64,000 bases of DNA from Halobacteriales archaeon YIM A00010 (lineage in GTDB: Archaea > Halobacteriota > Halobacteria > Halobacteriales > Haloarculaceae). Positions 1 to 8,049 of this stretch are shown piece after piece. How positions within the stretch are numbered: position 1 is the stretch's first letter; each line of letters begins with the position of its first letter. The stretch lies in the NCBI GenBank assembly GCA_025041175.1, contig JAKCFJ010000001.1, positions 186,001 to 250,000 of the forward strand, in the 5' to 3' direction. The translations under genes and the position numbers were made by a program. The notes under the pieces were generated by a model that was given only the letters and a program-made list of their open reading frames with translations, did no database searches and was not told the DNA's origin.

Positions 1-2
1 TG

Positions 3-917
3 GCGTTCGTGCTCGCCCACTCGTTCATCACGTTCGCGGCGATCATCGGGCTGCGGGCGATCGCCTCGACGTTCACGTCCGGCACGCAGGAAGCGTGGCT
101 GTACGAGACCCTGGAGATGGAAGACGGGAGCGATCGGTTCGCCCACCACGCGGGGCGTGCGGCTGCTCTCGGTGCGTTCGTTCAGGGCGGGGCCGCCGTG
201 CTCGGTGGCGTGCTCTACGCGTTCGATCCCGTGTTGCCGTGGCTGCTGGAGGGAGCGGTCGCCGCCAGCGGCGCGCTGATCGTTTGGACCGTTCCCGAGC
301 CGGATCGAGCGGGGACCGACGCCGAACGGCTCGGTCCCGCCCGCGCGCTCGCAACTACTCGGGAAGCGCTCTCGACCCGTGGGCTGGGCGTGCTGGTCGG
401 ATACACAGCGGTATTGTTCGGGGTGGGCAACACGCTCGAGATGTACGTCCAGCCCGTGAGTACCGCGGTCTTGGCCGTTCCACCCGCCAGGATCGGGCTG
501 CTGTACGCGGGGTTCACGGTGGTCACTGCGGTGCTCACGGCCAAATCAGGATGGCTCGAATCCCGCGTCGGCATCCGGCGCTGGTTCACCGTCGCGGTGC
601 CGCTGTTAGGGATTGTGCTTGTGGGAACCGCGTTCGTCCCGTTGCTCGCGCTGGTGGCGTTCGTGCTGACTCGCGGGATCGTGGCCGCGTCGCGCCCCCT
701 GTTTGGGCAGTACGTCAACGACCGGATCGGCTCCGAGAGTCGGGCGACCGTTCTCAGCGCGGCCGGGACCGTCCGGTCGCTCGCCACGGCACCGCTGAAC
801 GTGCTCGGTGGAGCACTCACCGGGATCACATCGCTCACGATCGGAATGAGCGTGCTCGGCATCGTGTTGCTCGCGTGTTCGGTGCTGGCCATCGCGGCGT
901 GGAAACGGGAACAGTAG
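3..917 (+). CDS. MFS-type transporter, 5' end cut by window edge
   Basis: Integral membrane transporter of the major facilitator type, judged from about nine alternating hydrophobic segments and short charged loops across the 305 codons present. The frame is open to the left edge, so the N-terminal helices are missing; a GTG at 9 is only an internal codon or a weak start. The conserved-looking stretch near the visible N-terminus (FTSGTQEAWLYETL) resembles the Asp/Glu-rich loop after TM4 of multidrug-type MFS proteins. It ends in WKREQ, followed by a stop and a 150-base gap to the next transcript. Substrate unknown. Confidence 0.75.
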   Translation, partial: AFVLAHSFITFAAIIGLRAIASTFTSGTQEAWLYETLEMEDGSDRFAHHAGRAAALGAFVQGGAAVLGGVLYAFDPVLPWLLEGAVAASGALIVWTVPEPDRAGTDAERLGPARALATTREALSTRGLGVLVGYTAVLFGVGNTLEMYVQPVSTAVLAVPPARIGLLYAGFTVVTAVLTAKSGWLESRVGIRRWFTVAVPLLGIVLVGTAFVPLLALVAFVLTRGIVAASRPLFGQYVNDRIGSESRATVLSAAGTVRSLATAPLNVLGGALTGITSLTIGMSVLGIVLLACSVLAIAAWKREQ

Positions 918-1039
918 AACGGAGCGAGCGACCGTTTTGTAACCGTGTTGGTGTTCGGAGTGCTGACAGCGGGGGTTGCGGATGCGAGGGTGGCCCCGTT
1001 ACTGTTATCGAACGAGCTTTTCATCTGACCAATAAATAA

Positions 1040-1047
1040 CTTTATAA
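1040..1047 (+). promoter_or_regulatory. TATA box for the structured leader and zinc-finger cassette
   Basis: CTTTATAA lies about 27-30 bases upstream of base 1071, where the predicted RNA structure begins. The paralogous locus has CTTTATGT (minus strand, about 52352-52359) at the same distance from its structure. That spacing is what archaeal TBP/TFB promoters need to start transcription at the 5' edge of the fold. Confidence 0.6.
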
Positions 1048-1070
1048 CTCATCGGGGAGCCAACGATAGA

Positions 1071-1153
1071 TGAGAACGCCAGTGACGCCGTGGGGCGTGT
1101 GCGTTCGTATTGAACGCGCCGGGTGATGGGACCACCCGACGCTGGGGTTCTCA
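1071..1153 (+). ncRNA. Structured RNA leader, four-way junction (copy 1)
   Basis: The closing stem pairs GAGAACGCCAG (1072-1082) with CTGGGGTTCTC (1142-1152), with one G opposite G. Inside are three hairpins: ACGCC/GGCGT (1085-1089/1094-1098), GCGTTC/GAACGC (1101-1106/1112-1117) and GGGTG/CACCC (1121-1125/1133-1137, extendable by C-G). The second copy (52246-52328, minus strand) folds identically. Differences between copies lie in the loops, or change A-U to G-U (1085/1098) and G-U to G-C (1107/1111), or turn the G-G mismatch into a bulge. The start codon of the 48-aa gene follows 18 bases later without a Shine-Dalgarno. It is not a tRNA and matches no RNA family I recognise. Cis-regulatory leader is the likeliest role; a processed small RNA is possible. 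Confidence 0.75.
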
Positions 1154-1170
1154 GACCGCGAGAACACCCC

Positions 1171-1317
1171 ATGCTTGGGGATGAATCAGAGACATGTAAC
1201 GGTGTCGAATCGTATAAGAAATATGAACAGTGTCCGCGCTGTCGTGTGTGTGGTCGGCCGGTTCGTACGCGTCTCGACCACCGGATGGGCTGCCCGCTGG
1301 GACGGTGGTGGCGATGA
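1171..1317 (+). CDS. 48-aa zinc-finger protein (copy 1)
   Basis: Very small protein with a likely single zinc site: Cys24-x2-Cys27-Gly, then His37 and Cys41 (C-x2-C-x9-H-x3-C), ending in GRWWR. Cys9 is also conserved. Its paralog at 52083-52229 has the same length and about 37 of 48 identical residues, with one change in the last 23. Conservation of frame, length and cysteines between the copies is strong evidence that it is translated. Its TGA overlaps the ATG of the next gene (ATGA, 1314-1317), implying translational coupling. It resembles the single-domain zinc-finger microproteins common in haloarchaea; function unknown, possibly nucleic-acid or partner binding. Confidence 0.8.
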   Translation: MLGDESETCNGVESYKKYEQCPRCRVCGRPVRTRLDHRMGCPLGRWWR

Positions 1318-1880
1318 GTTTGCCACTGTTTCAGTTCCGCGACCGGCGGGGAGAGGTACTGAACCTCTCGGCCATCGAGGATCGAGACGTGGTATCGAAA
1401 GCCGAACTGTATCACATCGTGGACGTGGCGGAGGGAGTCTGGTGTCGGCCATGCCAATCCACTGGTTGTGCCCACGCCACTCAGATCGAACAGGTGTTAG
1501 CCACCGCCGGGCTTGCTACCACACCGGGCGGCTACGACGAACTCCCCGGTATTGCGCGGTTCACGCGCTATGTCGCCACCGGTGAGACGGTGATCGAATG
1601 CTGGTTCGACAACGGCGCGTGCGTGCGCTTTCACGAACAGCGCGATGGTGACGTGATGCAGTCCGTGTTCACGCCCGACGACGCACGCGAACCGGCCGAG
1701 ATCACCGAGAAACCCGACGCCGACAGCGCTCCGGCCTGTCTTGTCGACACGCTGGTAACCTACTGCCAGTACCGACAGCGCGGGGATCTGGATGGCTTGC
1801 GCCAGCGTTTCCCCGAGCTGGCACGCGTCGTGGGTGAGGAGGCCGCTGGGGACGCCCAAACGACCGCCGAGAATCCGTAG
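1314..1880 (+). CDS. Cys/His-rich conserved protein, partner of the zinc microprotein (copy 1)
   Basis: A 188-residue soluble protein starting MSLPLFQF. It has a probable metal site CRPCQSTGCAH (C-x2-C-x4-C-x-H) near residues 44-54 and a second Cys/His cluster around CWFDNGACVRFH near 97-108. The C-terminal third is helical and acidic. The ATG overlapping the upstream stop is chosen because the paralog at 51529-52086 uses the same overlap and homology begins there. The two proteins are nearly collinear and highly similar, diverging only in the last ~10 residues. Family not recognised; metal binding is inferred from the motif. Confidence 0.8.
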   Translation: MSLPLFQFRDRRGEVLNLSAIEDRDVVSKAELYHIVDVAEGVWCRPCQSTGCAHATQIEQVLATAGLATTPGGYDELPGIARFTRYVATGETVIECWFDNGACVRFHEQRDGDVMQSVFTPDDAREPAEITEKPDADSAPACLVDTLVTYCQYRQRGDLDGLRQRFPELARVVGEEAAGDAQTTAENP

Positions 1881-1960
1881 CGAGCGGTCGCGGTGCGGTG
1901 TGGGGCGTGACCGACTGTCCCACGAGCGCAGTTCCCGCGAGCGGCTTTTTTTGCCTCCCG
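1878..1960 (+). repeat. Dispersed intergenic repeat, ends in poly-T
   Basis: The stretch carries GAGCGGTCGCGGTGCGG early and GCGAGCGGCTTTTTTTGCC at its end. The same start and end blocks recur downstream of other genes at about 44.03, 44.18, 51.4 (reversed) and 52.55 kb. Here it follows the Cys/His-rich gene and probably acts as its terminator through the T7 run. Confidence 0.55.
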
Positions 1961-1977
1961 ACTCCCGATATGGTAGT

Positions 1978-3069
1978 ATGGCAACGAGCACGGCGACGTG
2001 GGCCTACCGGGACGAGTTTCCTTCCTTCGCCCGCACGTACTTCCGGCGGTTTTCCGACTGCGTGGTGTCGAGCATCGGCGTGGGGACGTATCTGGGCGAG
2101 CCGACCGATTCGGTCGATTCGGCCTACCACGACGCCATCGTACGGGCACTCGACCACGGCGTCAACGTCGTTGACACGGCGATCAACTACCGCCACCAGC
2201 GCAGCGAGCGGGTTGTCGGCCGGGCGGTTCGGGACGCGGAAACCGATCGTGAAAGCGTGCTCGTGGCCACGAAAGGCGGGTTCGTGCCGTTCGAGGAGTC
2301 CCGCCCCGACGATCCTCGGGGCTACATCGAACGGGAATACCTCGACACCGGGATCGTCGATCCCGAGGAGCTGGCTCGGGGCGTCCACTGCATCCATCCC
2401 CGGTTCATCGACGACCAACTCGACCGGTCGCTCGACAACCTCGCTTTCGACGCGATCGATCTGTACTACGTCCACAACCCAGAGACACAGCTACAAACCA
2501 ACACCCAAAAAGCGGTGTACGACCAGCTAGAGGAGACGTTCACCCGGCTCGAAGAGCGCGCGCTGGCGGGCGACGTCCGCCACTACGGGCTGGCGACGTG
2601 GGAGTGCTTTCGCGTCCCATCGGACCACGACAGCTACCTCTCGCTCCCCGAAGTCGTCGAGCGCGCCCGTGCGGCCTCCGAACGGGCGGGAACCGACGCC
2701 ACCCACTTCCGGGCGATACAGCTCCCCTTCAACGTCCACATGGCCGACGCGTTCACCGTCGAGTCCCACGAGTCGAGCGAGGGACAGAAAAGCGCGCTCC
2801 AGTTCGCCCACGACGCCGGGCTGAGCGCGTTCACGAGCGCCTCCATCGGACAGGGCGATCTCGCGCGGAATGACGCGATTCCGGACGCTGTGGCCGCGAA
2901 ACTGAACGGCGACAGCGCCACGCAGCGGGCCATCAACTTCGCCCGGAGCGCACCGGGCGTTACCACCTCACTCGTCGGGATGGGGACGACCAAACACGTG
3001 GATGAGAACGTCGCCGCCGGAACGTTCGAACCGATGGGCGCACAGGCGTTCGACGCCACGTTCGAGTGA
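1978..3069 (+). CDS. Aldo/keto reductase family protein
   Basis: NAD(P)H-dependent oxidoreductase of the AKR TIM-barrel fold, 363 residues. The catalytic tetrad region is visible: VVDTAINYRHQRSE (Asp and Tyr, near residues 62-75), the ATKGG lysine (near 97) and the later active-site His/Trp segment HYGLATWE. The C-terminus carries SLVGMGTTKHVDEN, the usual cofactor-binding helix region. The ATG at 1978 gives the expected N-terminus (SSIGVGTYLGEP at about residue 30); an upstream in-frame extension would run into the preceding gene. Substrate cannot be inferred. The next gene, an MFS transporter, is 74 bases downstream. Confidence 0.88.
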   Translation: MATSTATWAYRDEFPSFARTYFRRFSDCVVSSIGVGTYLGEPTDSVDSAYHDAIVRALDHGVNVVDTAINYRHQRSERVVGRAVRDAETDRESVLVATKGGFVPFEESRPDDPRGYIEREYLDTGIVDPEELARGVHCIHPRFIDDQLDRSLDNLAFDAIDLYYVHNPETQLQTNTQKAVYDQLEETFTRLEERALAGDVRHYGLATWECFRVPSDHDSYLSLPEVVERARAASERAGTDATHFRAIQLPFNVHMADAFTVESHESSEGQKSALQFAHDAGLSAFTSASIGQGDLARNDAIPDAVAAKLNGDSATQRAINFARSAPGVTTSLVGMGTTKHVDENVAAGTFEPMGAQAFDATFE

Positions 3070-3142
3070 CCCACGCGCTACAGATCCCCACGCACTGACC
3101 GCTTTCGGAAGTGTTGATGAGGATCGACTCGGAACCACTGTC

Positions 3143-4336
3143 GTGTCACGCCGCCAATTGTTCGGTGCGTTGTGCTCGATGGTGTTCCTCGTGAACCTGG
3201 CCCGGGTGCTGTTCTCGCCGCTGCTCGAACCGCTGAAAGGAGCCTTCGGCGTGACCGACGCGACCGTCGGGCTGCTCGCAACGCTCGTGTGGTTCGGCAG
3301 CGCGAGCCCCCGCTTGCCCGTCGGCTATCTCCTCACGCGCGCCCCGCGCCACTACGTGGTGTTCGTCTCCGGTGGCGTCCTCACGGCGTCGGCGACCCTG
3401 TCCGCGGTTGCGGGAAGCATCGAGTGGCTGATGGTGGGTGCGTTCTGTCTCGGCGTATCGAGCGGCGCGTATTTCACCGCCGCGAACCCGCTCGTGACCG
3501 AACTCTTTCCCGATCGGGTCGGGGATGTGATCGGGATACACGGCATGTCGAGCCAATCCGCGGCCGTCGTCGCCGCGCCCCTCGTCGGCGGAGTGTTGCT
3601 CGTGGGATCGTGGCGGCTCGCGTTCTTCTTGCTCGCGGGCGTCGGAGCGCTCACGACGATCGTCCTCGTCGTGGCCGCGTACGCGACCGATCTGCCCGAA
3701 GCCGGCGTGGAGGACCGCGATTTCATCCATGCGGCACGCCGGCAGTGGCGGCTCATTCTCGTCGGCGTCGTGATCGTCGGCGTGACGGGATTCGTCTGGA
3801 ACAGCGTGTTCAACTTCTACGTCACGTATCTGATCACGACCAAAGCCCTCTCACAGCCGGCGGCACAAGGGCTGTTGACGGTGCTGTTCGGTGCCGGGAT
3901 CCCCGCGTTTCTCGTTACCGGCTACCTCGCCGAACGGCTTCCAAACGCTCCGCTCATGTTCGCCATCTGTGGCGTGTTCGCGTGCTGTCTCCTCGTGCTC
4001 ACTACCGCTTCGGGCTACCTCGCGCTGTTCGTGGTGAGCGCAGTGCTCGGGTACGTCATCCATGGGCTGTTTCCGACCATCGACACCTTCCTGCTCTCTT
4101 CGCTTCCGGACGAGAATCGAGCCAGCGCGTACGCGATTTACAGCGGGAGCATGATGCTCGTACAGGCCCCCGGAAGCTCCGTTCTTGGCGCGCTCGTCAG
4201 CGCCGGCTACGGGTTCGACGCCGTCTTTCGGGGATTCGCTGGCGTCATCGGTCTCGTCCTGTCGGTGCTCGTGGTGGTGTATCTCGCAGGGGGATTCCCC
4301 CATCCACGAACTGAGGCGCTCTCGATCGATCGATGA
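3143..4336 (+). CDS. MFS transporter
   Basis: About 397 residues with roughly 12 hydrophobic helices in two halves, typical of the major facilitator superfamily; the RLPVGYLL segment near residue 55 corresponds to the loop 2-3 region. The GTG at 3143 (VSRRQLFG) puts a short positively charged tail before TM1. Earlier in-frame codons would overlap the end of the aldo/keto reductase or add non-hydrophobic sequence. It probably shares a transcript with the reductase. The nitrate/oxalate-like MFS branch is a possible relative, but substrate is unknown. Confidence 0.8.
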   Translation: MSRRQLFGALCSMVFLVNLARVLFSPLLEPLKGAFGVTDATVGLLATLVWFGSASPRLPVGYLLTRAPRHYVVFVSGGVLTASATLSAVAGSIEWLMVGAFCLGVSSGAYFTAANPLVTELFPDRVGDVIGIHGMSSQSAAVVAAPLVGGVLLVGSWRLAFFLLAGVGALTTIVLVVAAYATDLPEAGVEDRDFIHAARRQWRLILVGVVIVGVTGFVWNSVFNFYVTYLITTKALSQPAAQGLLTVLFGAGIPAFLVTGYLAERLPNAPLMFAICGVFACCLLVLTTASGYLALFVVSAVLGYVIHGLFPTIDTFLLSSLPDENRASAYAIYSGSMMLVQAPGSSVLGALVSAGYGFDAVFRGFAGVIGLVLSVLVVVYLAGGFPHPRTEALSIDR

Positions 4337-4367
4337 GTCTTTTCCCGTCGTCGCACTAGTCTCCCCG

Positions 4368-5531
4368 ATGGAGTACGTTCAGGAGCGGATATCGACGCTA
4401 CACGATTTTACCGACACCGTTCCCGACGCGCCGACCGATCGGGCGAGCGTCGTCGTTCCGATGACCGGCCACGCTCACACCAGCCACGCCGCGGACCGGA
4501 TCCTGCGAACGCTCGAAGAAGTGGATCCCGCCCGCGTCGTGGTCGCGTTGCGCGCCGACGCGCCTGCTGTCGCGGCGATCCACGACTGGCTGGCTGGCTA
4601 CGACATCTCCGCTGAGACGATCTGGTGCAACGGACCGCGCGTGAACGAACTGCTCGAAGAGGCCGGCCTCGGCGGCCCAGGTGGAAAGGGACGGGACGTC
4701 TGGCTCGCGCTCGGTCTCGCAAGCGCTGGGGAGTACATCGTCGTTCACGACGCGGACAGTGAAACGTATTCAAATAGACATATAAATAGGCTGTTGTTCC
4801 CGCTCGACCACGGCCACTCGTTCGTGAAGGGGTATTACGCGCGGATCGAGCGAAACAGACTGTACGGGCGGCTGTTTCGTCTCTTTTACGCACCGCTAAT
4901 CCGTGCGCTTTCCCAGCGACACGCGGCACCGATCGTTTCGTATCTCGATGCGTTCCGGTACGCACTAGCTGGAGAGATGGCGATGACGGCTCCGCTCGCG
5001 CGCCGATTGCGGGTGCCCCCTGGCTGGGGGTTGGAAGTCGGGTCGCTTGGCACCGCGTTCGAGGTGGGCGGGTTCGAGGGGACCGCACAGATCGACCTCG
5101 GCGTTCACAAACACGACCACCGATCCGTCGGTGGTTCCGAGGGACTCGAGGACATGAGCGTCGAGGTCGGCGCGTCGCTGTTTTCCGTGCTCGAAGCCAA
5201 CGGGGTGGCTCCCGACTACGAGTCGCTGGGCGAGCGCTACCGGGCGAGCGCGAACCAACTCGTCGATCAGTACGCCACGGACGCGGCGTTCAACGGGCTG
5301 GACCACGACAGCGCGGCCGAACGCGATCAGGTCGAGGCGTACCTCCCGGCCGTGAAGTCGCCAGCAGGGGACACGCGCTTGCCTGCGTGGACCGACGTGC
5401 CAATCGAACCGCACGCGGTTCGAACGGCTACCCGGGCGGACATCAGTGATCTCGACGGTGTGCCCGATCCGGATCGTGAGAGCAACGGTGATGCCGACGC
5501 CGGCCGTGTCGATCTCGATACGGACAGATGA
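4368..5531 (+). CDS. GT81-like glycosyltransferase (glucosyl-3-phosphoglycerate synthase type)
   Basis: 387-residue GT-A fold enzyme. An N-terminal Rossmann-like strand (ASVVVPMTG) is followed by GGKGRDVWLAL near residue 105 and the metal-binding VVHDADSETY near 125, the DxD-type site for UDP-sugar. GWGLEVGSLG near 225 and the VHKHDH histidines near 247 match glucosyl-3-phosphoglycerate synthases. Those make glucosylglycerate precursors, a compatible solute or glycoconjugate building block. The C-terminal ~60 residues are acidic and poorly structured. Its stop overlaps the ATG of the next gene (ATGA). No glucosyl-phosphoglycerate phosphatase lies nearby, so the exact acceptor is inferred from family only. 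Confidence 0.75.
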   Translation: MEYVQERISTLHDFTDTVPDAPTDRASVVVPMTGHAHTSHAADRILRTLEEVDPARVVVALRADAPAVAAIHDWLAGYDISAETIWCNGPRVNELLEEAGLGGPGGKGRDVWLALGLASAGEYIVVHDADSETYSNRHINRLLFPLDHGHSFVKGYYARIERNRLYGRLFRLFYAPLIRALSQRHAAPIVSYLDAFRYALAGEMAMTAPLARRLRVPPGWGLEVGSLGTAFEVGGFEGTAQIDLGVHKHDHRSVGGSEGLEDMSVEVGASLFSVLEANGVAPDYESLGERYRASANQLVDQYATDAAFNGLDHDSAAERDQVEAYLPAVKSPAGDTRLPAWTDVPIEPHAVRTATRADISDLDGVPDPDRESNGDADAGRVDLDTDR

Positions 5532-5971
5532 CGCTCGAACTCTCCGCCGACGAACTCGCGGGCATCGTCGACCTGTTCCGTGTCCTCACGCGCGACGAAC
5601 TCGACGACGCGCTCACCGAGATCGCGTTCAAACGCGGCGAGGATCCTCCCGCCGGATCGATCGTCGAGGACGCCGTCGTGTCCTACCACCTCGTGGAATG
5701 TGAGGACGGGCTGGCCGTCGGTCCGACCGCCTTTCCGACGATCCCGGCCGGTGCGACCGACCTCCCACACATCATGTCGGTCGAACCGCGGGAGATCGAT
5801 CGGGATCGGCTGGCCCGGGCGGTCGAGGAGCGCTTTCGCGGAGAGACGGCGCGCGCCGTCGCTGCCGGTGACGACGACCGGATCGAGTATCTTCGCGACG
5901 TGAGCTACGATCTCGAAGCGTGGGGAGCGGTCGATCTGACGCGGGTCCGTGACCGGCTGCCGAGCCGCTGA
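5528..5971 (+). CDS. Conserved haloarchaeal hypothetical protein
   Basis: 147-residue acidic soluble protein beginning MTLELSADELAGIVDLF. It is translationally coupled to the glycosyltransferase by a 4-base overlap. The N-terminal half looks like a small helical, winged-helix-like module (TRDELDDALTEIAFKRGED); no catalytic motif is visible. The type is familiar from haloarchaeal genomes as an uncharacterised family. Coupling suggests a shared stoichiometry with the upstream enzyme, but I see nothing that gives a function. Confidence 0.75.
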   Translation: MTLELSADELAGIVDLFRVLTRDELDDALTEIAFKRGEDPPAGSIVEDAVVSYHLVECEDGLAVGPTAFPTIPAGATDLPHIMSVEPREIDRDRLARAVEERFRGETARAVAAGDDDRIEYLRDVSYDLEAWGAVDLTRVRDRLPSR

Positions 5972-6057
5972 GCCGGTCGAAGGCGTGGTGTATCCGGGTG
6001 TGGGAGACGACCACCAGCCACCACGAAAGATAAATTCGTTGGATGAGTGATGGGTGT

Positions 6058-6657
6058 ATGGACCTGGCACGGATCGGTGACCACGATCCGATCGTGGCGT
6101 GTACCGAGGAGCGCGAGGCGGCGGTGCTCGTTCCCGTCATCGCGCTGGAAGAAGGCGCACAGCTGTTGTTCACCGAGCGCGCCGACTATCTCAGCGAGCA
6201 CCCCGGTGAGATGAGCTTCCCCGGCGGTGGGCGAGAGAGCTACGACTCGAACCTTCGTGAGACCGCCCTCCGGGAGGCCCACGAGGAGGTCGGTCTCCGC
6301 CGGGCGGAGGCGGACGTGGTCGGGCGGCTTGACTGCATTCGGACGGTCACGCGCTACTCGGTGTGTCCGTTCGTGGCTCGGGTTCCCGATCGGACGTATC
6401 TCCCCGACGAGCACGAGGTGGCCGAAATCGTCCGTCTTTCGATCGATGCCCTCACCGACCGCTCGAACTACGACTCCGAACAGCGCGATCATCCGTATTA
6501 TGGAGATATCCGGCTGCATTACTTCCGCGTGAACGGGTACACCGTCTGGGGCGCGACCGCCCGCATTCTCGTGCAGTTCCTCGAACTCGTCACCGACTGG
6601 GAACGACCGCCCGAACCCGACCGCTGTGTCGATCCCGACGCCGACTTTCCGGTGTGA
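6058..6657 (+). CDS. NUDIX hydrolase (CoA pyrophosphatase-like)
   Basis: Hydrolyses nucleoside diphosphates linked to another moiety. The NUDIX box is complete: GGGRESYDSNLRETALREA followed by HEEVGL (G-x5-E-x7-RE-x2-EE-x-G). The preceding HPGEMSFPGG is typical of the NudL/CoA pyrophosphatase branch. An ATG exists at 6043, but the one at 6058 gives MDLARIGDHDP, the usual start in haloarchaeal relatives. It also lies about 25 bases after an A/T-rich TATA-like stretch (AAGATAAATT near 6026), consistent with a leaderless transcript. About 199 residues; substrate undefined. Confidence 0.85.
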   Translation: MDLARIGDHDPIVACTEEREAAVLVPVIALEEGAQLLFTERADYLSEHPGEMSFPGGGRESYDSNLRETALREAHEEVGLRRAEADVVGRLDCIRTVTRYSVCPFVARVPDRTYLPDEHEVAEIVRLSIDALTDRSNYDSEQRDHPYYGDIRLHYFRVNGYTVWGATARILVQFLELVTDWERPPEPDRCVDPDADFPV

Positions 6658-6674
6658 TCCGACGAGGAACAGGC

Positions 6675-7349
6675 TTATTCGTCGGATTTCCTGAACACGT
6701 GACAGTACGTGTGATCGTAGCCGTACCCAAAGCGTCCCCTTCTGTCGATCGGACTGTCCTCGCCCTCCCACGCGACGACGATTTCACCGTCGAAACCGAA
6801 CACGTTCGATACCCGATCGGCGATATCCCACGCGAGCGGTGTCACCGTTCCGTCGTCTTTCACGTTCACGACATCGACGATGACGTGCCCACCGGGTGCC
6901 AGCACGGCGTCGAGACGGGTGAACGCGGTTTCGATGTCGTCGAGGTAGTCGTCGTACGTGCTCCGTCCCGCGTAGTTCTCGAACGGGTTCTGCTCCATCG
7001 TTCGTGTCATGAACGGCGGGGAGGTGAAACAGCACTCACACGCCGGGAACCACGACGGCTGTAGCTCGAGCACCGATCCGTGCCGGACGTGTTCGGGTGT
7101 CGAGATCCGGTCTTCGATGTGAGCGACCCGGTCCGTCTCGTATTCGAGTCCGAACGGAACACGATCGAGGCGTTCGGCCACCGTGAGCGTCGTCCCGAAC
7201 CCGGCGAAGATGTCGATCACCCGATCGCCCGGCTCGGTGAACTCCCGCAAAAAACGGGCGACGAGGGCGTCGGGCGTTCGAACCTCGTTCGTGTATCCCG
7301 CTGGTAGCTCCTCGCGGTGGGCGTATTCGAGGGAGAAATGAGTGTCCAT
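6675..7349 (-). CDS. Solitary DNA N4/N6 methyltransferase
   Basis: 224-residue AdoMet-dependent amino-methyltransferase. Motif I DIFAGFGTT sits near residues 46-54 and the catalytic motif IV is TSPPF near 108-112, a form frequent in N4-cytosine enzymes. VIVDVVNVKDDG and YGYDHTYCHVFRK fit the later barrel strands. No restriction endonuclease or specificity subunit lies next to it, so it looks like an orphan modification enzyme. The order motif I then motif IV suggests the gamma/alpha-like arrangement. Recognition sequence unknown; an RNA or small-molecule target cannot be excluded from sequence alone. Confidence 0.75.
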   Translation of the reverse strand: MDTHFSLEYAHREELPAGYTNEVRTPDALVARFLREFTEPGDRVIDIFAGFGTTLTVAERLDRVPFGLEYETDRVAHIEDRISTPEHVRHGSVLELQPSWFPACECCFTSPPFMTRTMEQNPFENYAGRSTYDDYLDDIETAFTRLDAVLAPGGHVIVDVVNVKDDGTVTPLAWDIADRVSNVFGFDGEIVVAWEGEDSPIDRRGRFGYGYDHTYCHVFRKSDE

Positions 7350-7474
7350 GTGGTGTTTCTGGCTCAGTGAGGCGTTAAATTCGTTGATTTCAGGGTACTA
7401 ACTCATCATGAAATCGTTCGCGGCGTCAGAACCGTCATCAACATATACATCATCCATCCAACCGATCATAAACT

Positions 7475-7882
7475 GTGACTACTCGACAGTATTATTCGAA
7501 CTGGTGGTACGGCGTCGTGATCCCTCTCTTTGGAGCACTCGGATGGATGATCGTCATCCCGTTTCTCGAGAATTCAACCTATTTGGAACTGCCATTCTCT
7601 CGGATCATCTTTCTTGCCAGTGGGCTTATCATCGCCGTCACTTCTTTTCTTTCTCCCGTGTTCGTCGGTTGTCTGTGGCTCGACGCCCGGAAACTCCGTA
7701 ATAGTGATGCTCCGTGGTCACCGAACCCGTGGCTGTGGGGAACTGTTGGCGGCGTAGCTATGCTCGTCGGTGTTCTTCTCTCGTATCTCGGGCCGAAGAC
7801 CCTTGTCGCGCTCGGCTATCTGTACCGTCGACACAGCCGCGTCGGTCTGTTCGGGGACAGAGCCGTCACTGAGACGGAGTGA
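7475..7882 (+). CDS. Hypothetical membrane protein, three predicted TM helices
   Basis: 135 residues, GTG start (VTTRQYY). Hydrophobic spans near residues 12-30, 42-66 and 88-108 with a WLWGTVGG motif; the loop between TM2 and TM3 carries WLDARKLR and a Pro-rich APWSPNPW stretch. The charged C-terminal tail ends in TETE. No family recognised. It stands alone between the divergent methyltransferase and a convergent hypothetical gene; the 93-base leader is A/T-rich. Confidence 0.6.
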   Translation: MTTRQYYSNWWYGVVIPLFGALGWMIVIPFLENSTYLELPFSRIIFLASGLIIAVTSFLSPVFVGCLWLDARKLRNSDAPWSPNPWLWGTVGGVAMLVGVLLSYLGPKTLVALGYLYRRHSRVGLFGDRAVTETE

Positions 7883-8049
7883 TCGAGAACTCTCGGTGAA
7901 ACGGTAGCGGGGGGTTTCGTCCGGGTTGGTTCGTCACCGTGCTGTCGGAACTGCAGTCTGCTCGGCGGCAGAAGAGCGTCCTCAGGAGCACGATTGTGCG
8001 AAGACGATCAGCCGGCATCAGTGGTGGTCGCTTGATTCGCCAGCTGTAG

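Noticed and set aside
1071-1153. tRNA reading of the cloverleaf-like leader
   Set aside because: The outer stem is too long and interrupted, hairpin loops lack D- and T-loop consensus, there is no usable anticodon loop or discriminator pattern, and the paralog keeps only the pairing.
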